Made by a program: the position numbers and the translations under genes
The notes under the pieces: model-generated
Seen by the model: the letters and a program-made list of their open reading frames with translations, nothing else
Database searches by the model: none
Told to the model about the DNA's origin: nothing
Part shown: positions 7,388 through 14,722 of the stretch, one piece after another
Layout: the number at the start of each line of letters is the position of its first letter
How positions within the stretch are numbered: the first letter of the stretch is position 1
IMG/VR virus record: IMGVR_UViG_3300010392_003744
Coordinates: 1-55,805 of that record
Length of the DNA: 55,805 nt
From: a virus
Reading direction: 5' to 3' (one strand)

Positions 7388-8905
7388 ATGCCCCATCCGA
7401 ATACCGAACTGCTGAAGAAGATCAAAGCTCGGAAGTCTACGGCTACTGAGTTCAAGTACGGGATCCGGACAGCAGAAGAGTACGTCAAAAATCTGCAGGT
7501 CTGCGTCGGTGATGAGTTTTGCTGGAAAAACCTCACCGCCAGAGGAGTGTCATTTCAAGATGTGCTATCAAAGTCAGCCCGAACACTGACCTACAACAAT
7601 CCTGAAATGACGGTTGAGGAGAAATCTCATACTGAATCTGTCGGCGGTGATTACGAATTGCCAAAGAACACGCTGATGGTTTTCAAGAACACCTTGACTA
7701 CGTCCAGGATGGATCGTGACGGTGACATTCTGAGGACAGCAGGAGCTGAACCAGATCCTGAGATGCTCTTGCTTTGGCAGCATGTGCACACTCTACCGAT
7801 TGGTAAAATGCTCGCCATCGTCGATCATACTGAGAGTAAACTTTCGGTGGTGACTGCTATTGTCGATATCAACGACCTGGCTCATGATTCGGCAGTGATG
7901 GTTGATAACAAAATGGGTCGGTTTTCTCATGGATTTCGGGCTCTTCAATTCAGTGAATTGAAGGCTGAGCCCGGAGAGACATCCAGTGGTGGATTTGACA
8001 TCAAACGATTTGAGATTCTCGAAGAATCTCTAGTCAGTGTCCCGTCTAATGCTGACGCTGAGACTGAGGAAGTGATTCTGGATTTGGTCGAAGGCAAGCA
8101 GCTTACCAGCGGTGTCATGAAAGCGGTAGGAGCTAATATCCGAGAAAAGCAAACCACCACAACAGTTGCAGGTGGTTTGCCGGACGAATTGAAGGAGAAG
8201 AAGGGCGATGAATCAGACCAAACCAAACGAAGCTGCTCCTGCGGAGGTGCGAAGACAGGAAGTTCCGAAGGAGGAAGTAGCTCATCAACCGAAACCAAAA
8301 AGGATGAAACCAGAGAAGCGGCAGACACCAAAGACTCGAAAGGGTTGACCGAGAAGTGGTATCCGGTTTACGCAGGAATGCTCGATGATAGTTGGGAGAA
8401 GACTATTGAAGAGCTCGGAGCCCAGGCTCATCGGTTTCTCAAAGACAAGGGATTGGTACCCGAAAAGACTCCGGATAACTACGTCTATTCGTATGCCTAT
8501 GTACTAGGAACCTGGGCAGGCGAAGCTGTCATTTGCTGCTACATTGACCAAAGCAGTGACGATGATGTCGAATATCGATATTACCAGGCATCTTGGAGTC
8601 AGAATCAAAATGAGGTAGCTGAGTTCTTCGGAGATCCTGTGCAGGTTGAGGTTTCGACTACTGTTGAGATCGAAAGGAAGACCGAAAAGGCAGTTCAATT
8701 GGACAAGAAGTCCGTTGACGAAGATTTGAACGCTGATGCAGACACCGACACAGGCAACGAAGTCCAAAAAGCGATGTCGGTGCTTATGGTGTCCGCAGAT
8801 GAAGCTGAGCAGAGACGACTGGTGAATGTCTTGTCTAAGCTGCTTGAGCAGAAGAAAAACCATCGAGAATTCCAATCCATTAAAGGATTGGTAGGCTCTA
8901 AGTGA
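7388..8905 (+). CDS. Prohead protease (HK97-type) with C-terminal extension
   Basis: 505 residues. Residues about 90-245 carry the family pattern: SRMDRDGDIL, LLWQHVHTLPIGKML with the catalytic-type His, GRFSHGFRAL, and FEILEESLVSVPSNADA, matching the ExSxVxxPxNxxA end with the Ser nucleophile. It should cleave the capsid's N-terminal delta region and itself during head maturation. A low-complexity linker with SCSCGG and Ser/Glu runs (about 270-315) leads to a second domain (EKWYPVYAGMLDDSW onward) of unknown function and a helical end. A 10-bp hairpin and an out-of-frame nested frame lie in the linker region. Confidence 0.85.
   Translation: MPHPNTELLKKIKARKSTATEFKYGIRTAEEYVKNLQVCVGDEFCWKNLTARGVSFQDVLSKSARTLTYNNPEMTVEEKSHTESVGGDYELPKNTLMVFKNTLTTSRMDRDGDILRTAGAEPDPEMLLLWQHVHTLPIGKMLAIVDHTESKLSVVTAIVDINDLAHDSAVMVDNKMGRFSHGFRALQFSELKAEPGETSSGGFDIKRFEILEESLVSVPSNADAETEEVILDLVEGKQLTSGVMKAVGANIREKQTTTTVAGGLPDELKEKKGDESDQTKRSCSCGGAKTGSSEGGSSSSTETKKDETREAADTKDSKGLTEKWYPVYAGMLDDSWEKTIEELGAQAHRFLKDKGLVPEKTPDNYVYSYAYVLGTWAGEAVICCYIDQSSDDDVEYRYYQASWSQNQNEVAEFFGDPVQVEVSTTVEIERKTEKAVQLDKKSVDEDLNADADTDTGNEVQKAMSVLMVSADEAEQRRLVNVLSKLLEQKKNHREFQSIKGLVGSK
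8149..8180 (+). other. 10-bp hairpin inside the protease gene
   Basis: GCAAACCACC (8149-8158) pairs perfectly with GGTGGTTTGC (8171-8180) across a 12-base loop that itself holds AAC and GTT. There is no T-run, so it is not a terminator. It lies just upstream of an out-of-frame ATG at 8208 with AAGGAG in front. Confidence 0.6.
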
Positions 8906-8966
8906 TGCACGGAATCCCGGCGGTCGGGAAGAGTGTTTTGTTGACTGTGAGATGAAAGGTCATACG

Positions 8967-10640
8967 ATGAAACTCACAGCCCGTCTTCGGAAGTGGTTGA
9001 TTGACGAAGTCAACGTCAAAGCCAATGCCACGGACGAAGAATTTCTGAAGGCCGCCGGTGCGGCACTTGCAGACGGTTCGTTGTCGGTCGAAAAGTACTC
9101 GGAACTCACAACGGACGAAGAAGAAAAAGCCGTCTCGGAACTGCAATCGACACTCAAGTCAATTGCGGATGGGATGGCTGCCATCAAAGAGTCGCTTGCT
9201 CAGCCGAAGTCTACTGAATCTGCTCCTGCTGAAGAAGAGAAACAGAAAGGTGGAGCAGACGAAGGCGGCACGAAAAACTCAGAACCAGACGGCACTAAGG
9301 CTGTCGGTTCGGACGGAGCAGCGACCGGAGACACGACGGCCATGTCGATTGAGCAGATCCGGCAGGCACTCGGCCACAATGCCGGCGGTGATGATCTTCT
9401 GGATGGTTCCAAGTCAGTTTCTGCGGCACCTCGTGTCAAGAAGGCTGTTGAATCGTACGGGACGACCAAATCGGCTCTGGTGTACCCTGATCGTACCCAG
9501 AAAGGTGGCGTGCACACCTTTTCCGGTGAGCGTGTCACGGACATGGGGCGTGGGCTGGATTCGGCATCTGAGCGGGGCAAGGCGCTGGCAGGGGCTTGGG
9601 CTAAGTTCCAGCTCGCTTCAGCAATCCCAAGAATCGCCGGGTCTGCTCAGCGTGCCTGGGAAATGCTCAGCGACCACGAGAAATGCCTGCTGCACCATCT
9701 ATGTGCAGAAGAGCAGTGGGACTCCAGTGTCGATGAGAAATCCCGAATCCAAAAAGGCTATGCCCCCGGCGGGATCAAGGCGCTTATCGACGACTCAACG
9801 TCAGGCGGCCTGGAAGCTGCTCCAATCGTGTTCGATGACATGGTTATCGAAACTCCTCTTCTTTACGGTGAGCTTTTTCCTCTGGTAAACACCGTACCGC
9901 TGGCACGAGGTCGTCGGATCGAAGGGGTGGAAATTGGGACGGTGACGGGAAGCTGGGGCGGGGTTGACGACTCCGCTATCAACCTGTTCAATACCGCGTC
10001 GTACGTGTCAGCGTTCGATACGACCATCTTTCGGTGGGAAGGTGCTATTCGGATTGGACTGGACTTCATGTCCGACACGCCTCTTGATTTTGGAGCGGCT
10101 ATCACTCGCCAGTACGGTGAACGGTTGCTCGAGGATCTCGATGACGTGATTGCTGTCGGGAACGGCACGACTCAGCCGGAAGGCGTGATGAACAAGTCCG
10201 GGGCGACGTCTGTTGCATTCGGCGGCACCACTTCCCTTGGCAACTATGAATCTCTTCGGTTCGGTGTTTCCAAGGCAGAGCATCGATCGACTATTGCCCG
10301 TACCGCTGTTTTCTGCGGAACAGAAACCAGCTATCAGCGGGCTCGAGCAATTCCGGTCGGTGCATCGGATGCACGTCGTCTGGGTGGTATGAACTATGAT
10401 TCGTACACTTGGATGGAACGCCCGTACAAGATCAATGAGTCTCTTTCGAACTCGCAGATCTTCTACGCCATCCTTGCTCGGTACCGGATGTACCGCCGAC
10501 GTGGATTCTCAGTTCGACAGTCCACTGAAGGTGATACGTTGATCCGAAACAATGAAATGCTGATGGTGGCCATGGCTCGCTATGGCGGTCAGGCTGAGCG
10601 TGGTGCAGTTGTTGCTTCGACGACGACTGCTCCTGCGTAA
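8967..10640 (+). CDS. Major capsid protein (HK97 fold)
   Basis: 557 residues from ATG 8967, which has AAAGG 7 bases upstream; ATG 8952 is possible but has no site. Residues about 1-175 are charged, helical and Glu/Lys/Ser-rich, like the scaffold (delta) domain removed by the prohead protease. The rest matches HK97-type capsids: SGGLEAAPIVFDDMVIETPL, RGRRIEGVEIG, DDVIAVGNGTTQPEGVMN and the C-terminal FYAILARYRMYRRRGFSVR. It forms the icosahedral shell. Local G+C is visibly higher than in neighbours and the codons look selected for high expression. Terminator at 10677 follows. Confidence 0.92.
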   Translation: MKLTARLRKWLIDEVNVKANATDEEFLKAAGAALADGSLSVEKYSELTTDEEEKAVSELQSTLKSIADGMAAIKESLAQPKSTESAPAEEEKQKGGADEGGTKNSEPDGTKAVGSDGAATGDTTAMSIEQIRQALGHNAGGDDLLDGSKSVSAAPRVKKAVESYGTTKSALVYPDRTQKGGVHTFSGERVTDMGRGLDSASERGKALAGAWAKFQLASAIPRIAGSAQRAWEMLSDHEKCLLHHLCAEEQWDSSVDEKSRIQKGYAPGGIKALIDDSTSGGLEAAPIVFDDMVIETPLLYGELFPLVNTVPLARGRRIEGVEIGTVTGSWGGVDDSAINLFNTASYVSAFDTTIFRWEGAIRIGLDFMSDTPLDFGAAITRQYGERLLEDLDDVIAVGNGTTQPEGVMNKSGATSVAFGGTTSLGNYESLRFGVSKAEHRSTIARTAVFCGTETSYQRARAIPVGASDARRLGGMNYDSYTWMERPYKINESLSNSQIFYAILARYRMYRRRGFSVRQSTEGDTLIRNNEMLMVAMARYGGQAERGAVVASTTTAPA

Positions 10641-10676
10641 TCTCGCTGAGTTGGCTGTGTAGCTGACTCTCGCCCT

Positions 10677-10715
10677 GCCTGGGGGACGACTTCCTCGGAC
10701 GTCCCCCAGGCTTTT
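10677..10715 (+). terminator. Strong intrinsic terminator after capsid
   Basis: Perfect 12-bp stem GCCTGGGGGACG (10677-10688) with CGTCCCCCAGGC (10700-10711), 11-base loop, then TTTT. Very GC-rich, as expected for ending or trimming the capsid transcript. Confidence 0.9.
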
Positions 10716-10756
10716 ACTGCATTCCGAGGAAACCAAGGGCGAGAAGAGGAACATAG

Positions 10757-11371
10757 ATGGCTACTCAAGAAGCTATCGCTGAAATGGCGACACTGACAAA
10801 GTTTTCAGTTGAGGCTGATCATCCGCAAAATTCAGATCTTCTCATTCAGACGATTCCTGGATGTCGGTTGCGGAGTTCAATTTCAGGCTCGAAGCCGGTT
10901 CGAGATGCAACAACAGGCAAGATCATCGGTGTACCAAAAGACCGGGTACTTGCTTTGGGCTCTCTGCCTCGTATTCCGGGAATGGTGATCACGGTCTTTC
11001 CTCTGAAAAAGACTTACGAGATCACTGATGGTCTCGAAGGCGAAGATGAAATCCTTGCCGAGATCAAGCGGTGGTTGAAGGAAAATCGACAAGGAGGAAC
11101 GGACTCCGAGCTTCGACCTGTTCCAAAGAGTGAAGGGAAACTGGACGCAAACTCAATGAAAACTCTTTGCCGAGAGCTGTACCATATCGTCGAAGCGGAC
11201 GAAGGTAAGCTCGTCGAAGGGCCGTCGAGTTTGAGTCTGGAAGACATCGACGATCTCCCAGGAGATTACCTCCTCAATCCAGGCAGTCGAGTTTTCAATA
11301 CGCAACCCAAACTTGAAAAAGATTTTGATTCTTGGGTTGCACGAATGTCATCTTCGTCAAGTGAGAACTGA
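10757..11371 (+). CDS. Unknown neck/head protein
   Basis: 204 residues with GAGGA before the ATG. Not recognised. It has a conserved-looking core (DRVLALGSLPRIPGMVITVFPLKKTYEI), then a polar helix and a Ser-rich end. It starts the unit that carries the neck and tail terminator genes, a place often used for small head-tail joining factors. Its stop overlaps the next start. Confidence 0.65.
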   Translation: MATQEAIAEMATLTKFSVEADHPQNSDLLIQTIPGCRLRSSISGSKPVRDATTGKIIGVPKDRVLALGSLPRIPGMVITVFPLKKTYEITDGLEGEDEILAEIKRWLKENRQGGTDSELRPVPKSEGKLDANSMKTLCRELYHIVEADEGKLVEGPSSLSLEDIDDLPGDYLLNPGSRVFNTQPKLEKDFDSWVARMSSSSSEN

Positions 11372-11844
11372 TGCCGGTCAAGTCGATACAACGTGCTCAG
11401 GCAGTAGAAAGAGCTCGCGTCCGTCGAGTGTCTGCTGCCCAAGCACGTCTTCGGCGAGATGAGTGGTTCATCAAAGAAAGACTGAACGAGATCCAACTCA
11501 CCTTGTGGCAACGAATCCGCATCGCGGTGATGTTCGTTAAGACTAAGGTGGTGCTGAATATCAGCAAACCAGTTACCCGAGGCATCAGTGCTCGGACCGG
11601 TCGAGTTGTTGTCATCGAACGAAGTAAGCCAGGAGAGTACCCAAGAGCCGATACAACTCTTCTGATGAAGTCTATCTTCACTGACACCGTCAAGACATCA
11701 CCGGGTGTGGTGGACGGGTTCATTGGGTCACCTGTGTGGTACGGATTGGTACTCGAAACAAAATTGGATCGTCGATTTCTGACCAGAACCCTCTTTGAGC
11801 AGCAGGATAGAATTCGACAAATCCTTTCAGGTCCGATTAAATGA
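11371..11844 (+). CDS. HK97 gp10-like neck/tail component, probable
   Basis: 157 residues. A basic helical N-terminus precedes a region resembling HK97 gp10-type proteins: ARTGRVVVIERSKPGEYP, then ADTTLLMKSI, VDGFIGSPVWYGLVLETKLDRRFLTRTL, where the turn and the RPFL-like end are typical. In related phages it helps attach the tail or completes the neck. It is placed, as usual, between the capsid and the tail terminator. Confidence 0.65.
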   Translation: MPVKSIQRAQAVERARVRRVSAAQARLRRDEWFIKERLNEIQLTLWQRIRIAVMFVKTKVVLNISKPVTRGISARTGRVVVIERSKPGEYPRADTTLLMKSIFTDTVKTSPGVVDGFIGSPVWYGLVLETKLDRRFLTRTLFEQQDRIRQILSGPIK

Positions 11845-12329
11845 TTGGGTCTCGAGATGTTCATGAGGCTGTGGCGACTGCTTGGGATTCAGCAGATCTC
11901 GACGATCTATTCACTGCTTACTGGGGTGGTGATGATTCAGATGATTTTCTTGTTCTCAATGATCAAGAAGCCGCTCCTGAGCAGCCGTTTCCGTACTGCA
12001 TTTTCAATCAAGAAGAGCCGATTGTTGTCAACAGGATGTCTGGCACTCTGTCAGCTCGCCGAGAAGTTCGAGACATCATCTGGGAATTTCGAGTCTATGC
12101 CAAAACGGTGGACTCAACGGCGGCTAAGGATGTTGCTGGTGCTTTAGCTGAAGAAATCATGAAAGTGTTCGGAGGCCATCCTACCGAAACGCCTTCAGCT
12201 CTTTCGTTAGATACTGGTCAACATCTGATCACTCAATACCTAACAGATTACGGAATGCGGCTTGGGGATAGTGAGCACTATTGGTTGGTGCGATATCTGT
12301 TTCGGGTCGATGTACCGGTAGCTCAGTAA
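11841..12329 (+). CDS. Tail terminator / tail completion protein, probable
   Basis: 162 residues, start overlapping the previous stop (ATGA). It begins with a DVHEAVATAWDSADL helix and continues with PFPYCIFNQEEP and later SEHYWLVRYLFRVDV, the general plan of tail terminators (gpU or DUF3168-like), which cap the tail tube and set the joining surface. Neighbours (gp10-like before, tail tube soon after) agree. Weak sequence identity keeps the call provisional. Confidence 0.65.
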   Translation: MIGSRDVHEAVATAWDSADLDDLFTAYWGGDDSDDFLVLNDQEAAPEQPFPYCIFNQEEPIVVNRMSGTLSARREVRDIIWEFRVYAKTVDSTAAKDVAGALAEEIMKVFGGHPTETPSALSLDTGQHLITQYLTDYGMRLGDSEHYWLVRYLFRVDVPVAQ

Positions 12330-12339
12330 GGACTGACCG

Positions 12340-13014
12340 ATGGGAACGCGATCACTGACAACGCCGACAGCCTTGGCGCAGATTACCGCGACAGTGGTAA
12401 ATGCGTCGGACGTAAATTCCAGTGTTTCGGTTTCGGGCCAGGTAAAGGCTACCAAGAAATCTTCGATGACGAATGGAATCGGTTCTAACCAATCGAATCG
12501 CGCGTGGCAGTTTTCTGGGACGATTCCGTCGGGAGCGTCCATTGTCATCGATCTGTACGATTTTTCCGGATACGATTTTGGAATGGGTGATGGTAATGAT
12601 ATTACCGGACAGGCACTGACTGTCGAAGAAATCACAGCAATTCAGATCCAGAACGATAATGCGGTGACGGCGGATGGTCAGCTTGAAATTGAACCTGACT
12701 CGACTAATGGGTGGACGCCGATTGGTACCCACACAGCCGCAACAGGCGGTGCTCTGCGGGGCGGCGGTGTGCTGCACAAGGCCCAACCTGCGGCGGCGGC
12801 TTTTGATGTCGTTGACGCATCCAGCCACCGATTAAAGCTGACTGCAAACGGCGGCGCGGTGGTGTACACAATTGCGTTGATCGGTCGACACGATGATGAC
12901 GAAAGCAGTAGCTCTTCGAGCAGTTCTTCGTCATCGAGCAGCTCATCCCAGTCAAGCAGTTCTTCGTCATTGAGTAGTTCATCGTCGTCAAGCAGTTCAT
13001 CGCAGTCTTCTTAA
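12340..13014 (+). CDS. Virion protein with poly-Ser/Gln tail
   Basis: 224 residues with AAGGA before the ATG. The N-terminal domain (to about residue 185) is a beta-rich fold with repeated patterns found in phage structural proteins: AWQFSGTIPSGASIVIDLYD, then EEITAIQIQND, DSTNGWTPIG and VVYTIALIGR. The last ~37 residues are nearly all Ser, broken by Gln and Leu. The tail resembles that of the protein at 6191. Possible roles are tail decoration or head cement; it sits between tail terminator and tube genes. Confidence 0.75.
   Translation: MGTRSLTTPTALAQITATVVNASDVNSSVSVSGQVKATKKSSMTNGIGSNQSNRAWQFSGTIPSGASIVIDLYDFSGYDFGMGDGNDITGQALTVEEITAIQIQNDNAVTADGQLEIEPDSTNGWTPIGTHTAATGGALRGGGVLHKAQPAAAAFDVVDASSHRLKLTANGGAVVYTIALIGRHDDDESSSSSSSSSSSSSSSQSSSSSSLSSSSSSSSSSQSS
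12904..13011 (+). repeat. Low-complexity Ser-coding tract
   Basis: 36 codons of Ser with occasional Gln and Leu encoding the tail of the protein at 12340. Synonymous codons are mixed, including recurring tcgagcag- and tcatcg-type units. Confidence 0.85.
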
Positions 13015-13058
13015 TCAAAGAATCTGATCCACTCACTTCCGTTTAACGGAGAAATGAC

Positions 13059-13535
13059 ATGTCCAGCCTCGATACTCTTACCGGACGAACCGGTAAGGTT
13101 TCTCTTGAAAATCTCGAAGACAGCACAGAAAGTCTGGTTGCTCGAATCACTCAATGGGCGGTGAATCCGACCTTGGCTACCAGTAGTGAGTGGGGTGATT
13201 CAGATTCAGCAGGATACACCAATCGTGCGTCGGGTCGAAGAGATGCGACGTTCGATACGGAAGGAAAATACGATACGACCGACGAGGTGTACCAACTTTT
13301 CAATCCAGGTGATACGCTTCGCGTGACCCTTTGGTTGAAAGAAGATCTTGAGGTCACCCCGAACGTCAGTTTGTACTGGGATTTCCCTCGGGCACTGTGC
13401 AATGATTTCCAGTTGACAGTGAATGTCGACACAGAAGAAGTCATTGGGTGGACTGCTGCTTGGGGTGCTGATGGAATCTTCTATCGACCAGGACAGACAG
13501 ATCAACCAAGCCGAACGCTGCCGGATCCATCGTAA
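13059..13535 (+). CDS. Major tail tube protein, probable
   Basis: 158 residues with ACGGAG before the ATG. It shows the pattern of siphovirus tube proteins: ARITQWAVNPTLATSSEWGDSDSAGYTNRASGRRDATFDTEGKY in pieces such as WGDSDSAGYTNR and DTEGKYDTTDEVYQLF, followed by a beta hairpin and VIGWTAAWGADG near the C-terminus. It should polymerise around the tape measure protein. Its own terminator directly follows, as expected for a highly expressed product. Confidence 0.75.
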   Translation: MSSLDTLTGRTGKVSLENLEDSTESLVARITQWAVNPTLATSSEWGDSDSAGYTNRASGRRDATFDTEGKYDTTDEVYQLFNPGDTLRVTLWLKEDLEVTPNVSLYWDFPRALCNDFQLTVNVDTEEVIGWTAAWGADGIFYRPGQTDQPSRTLPDPS

Positions 13536-13588
13536 ATTCGGTGGATTTGAATCCGCCTGTCTGTGTTACGGTGGAACGGCAAGAGCCA

Positions 13589-13616
13589 GGCGGGATACAA
13601 CCTATCCCGCCTTTTT
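13589..13616 (+). terminator. Intrinsic terminator after tail tube
   Basis: Perfect 9-bp stem GGCGGGATA (13589-13597) with TATCCCGCC (13603-13611), 5-base loop, then TTTTTCTTT. Confidence 0.9.
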
Positions 13617-13646
13617 CTTTACTTGAGTTTTCCGAGGAGATGAAAG

Positions 13647-14291
13647 ATGGCTGAGGACGTTGCGAGGGCACTAGGTGCTGGTTCAGGGAAAACGGTTACG
13701 ATTGCGGGTAAATCATGTAAGGTGCGTCCACTGAATCTCGGGGAGTTGGCAGAGCTTCAGAGAATCTGCGCCATTCGGTGGAAGAAGCAGAAGCTGAACG
13801 AGTTTGCCGAGATGATTCTTCCGGGAGAAGATCGAGATGCACTGATCAGGGATAAGAGGCAGCAGCTCAGTGAACTTGACGCTGAAGATCTGCCGATGAG
13901 GGAGGTCTACAGTTGTGCAGGCACTCCGGCTACAACACAACTGGTTCAGTTTCTTCAGAATATGTTTCCTGATTTGGCGCCGGATGTCTTGGAGCCGGGT
14001 CCGAAATTGGATCGGATTGCTGAGGCGTGCCTTGATCAGAATCGAATGTCTCCTGAGCAGTATAAAAAACTCACCAACGGACGGGATGCTTCTGTTGTGG
14101 CATCTCCCTACGCTGCATGGTGGGTTGGCGGTACGATGGAAGGTATGCTTGAATCGTGTTGGCTGTGCTTTCAGCATTCAGGTGTGACACGGGATGAGCT
14201 GTTCGAAGAACTTTCAAGCACTCCTGGCCGACTGAGTGAGATTTCGAAAGAAATCGAGCACATGTCTGCTCCTGAGTCGGGAAATGGATAG
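13647..14291 (+). CDS. Tail assembly chaperone (gpG-type)
   Basis: 214 residues with GAGGAGA upstream of the ATG. It lies between tail tube and tape measure genes, the place of lambda gpG. The N-terminal KSCKVRPLNLGELAELQ and the later ATTQLVQFLQNMFP helices fit the chaperone class. Its last codons, TCG GGA AAT GGA TAG, contain a lambda-like slippery heptamer so that a share of ribosomes shift -1 into the next frame and make a longer gpGT-type product (about 360 residues). The chaperones coat the tape measure protein before tube polymerisation. Confidence 0.8.
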   Translation: MAEDVARALGAGSGKTVTIAGKSCKVRPLNLGELAELQRICAIRWKKQKLNEFAEMILPGEDRDALIRDKRQQLSELDAEDLPMREVYSCAGTPATTQLVQFLQNMFPDLAPDVLEPGPKLDRIAEACLDQNRMSPEQYKKLTNGRDASVVASPYAAWWVGGTMEGMLESCWLCFQHSGVTRDELFEELSSTPGRLSEISKEIEHMSAPESGNG

Positions 14292-14323
14292 GGCCTGTTG
14301 ATAAGCAGCCGAGCAGCAGGCCC
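14279..14323 (+). promoter_or_regulatory. Programmed -1 ribosomal frameshift site
   Basis: Heptamer G GGA AAT (14279-14285) is in the correct phase of the upstream frame and differs from lambda's G GGA AAG only in the last base. After a 5-base spacer, GGGCCTG (14291-14297) pairs with CAGGCCC (14317-14323) as a 7-bp GC-rich stem with a 19-base loop. The -1 frame is open from 14276 through to 14722. All three expected elements are present. Confidence 0.85.
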
Positions 14324-14722
14324 GATGCCCGGCCGATGGATCTCTTGTGCGGATTGACACCTCGCCACATCAGAAGATTATGCGATCCTCCAACCTGGGA
14401 CTCTGCTGGTGGATTTGGTTACCGTCCAAAAGATGTTTCGGAGTTGACCCTTGATCAAGTGTTCATGCTCCTTGCTGATCCGAAGTACCTCAGAGCAGGG
14501 CCTGTCCGAGGAGTATCCATGGACGGTTCAGCTGTCGCTAATCTACTCAAACCTGATGGAACTGTAGACGCTGTGAGTTCTACTGGTGAGAAGATCAAGC
14601 TCAAAGGCACCGGTAAAACCAAGGTAGAGCAGATGAGAGAGAAGCAGGCCAAGAGGGCGGCTGAGAGATCAGCTGCTTCAGAAAGAAAAGGCAGAAAGAA
14701 ACGGAACCGAAATGGGTATTGA
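14285..14722 (+). CDS. gpGT-type extension of tail chaperone (via -1 frameshift)
   Basis: This frame continues the chaperone at 13647 after the -1 shift; decoding resumes at TGG 14285 (WIGPVDKQP...). The first in-frame ATG (14336) has no ribosome site, so independent translation is unlikely. The added domain contains RPMDLLCGLTPRHIRR, a ELTLDQVFMLLADP segment and a strongly basic Lys/Arg/Ala end, comparable to the T domain that in lambda binds tail tube subunits. It overlaps the tape measure start by 11 bases. Confidence 0.8.
   Translation, partial: WIGPVDKQPSSRPDARPMDLLCGLTPRHIRRLCDPPTWDSAGGFGYRPKDVSELTLDQVFMLLADPKYLRAGPVRGVSMDGSAVANLLKPDGTVDAVSSTGEKIKLKGTGKTKVEQMREKQAKRAAERSAASERKGRKKRNRNGY

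Noticed and set aside
9058-9888. Arg/Ser-rich plus-strand frame overlapping the capsid gene
   Set aside because: Composition is typical of a shifted reading of GC-rich capsid codons and there is no plausible start site.
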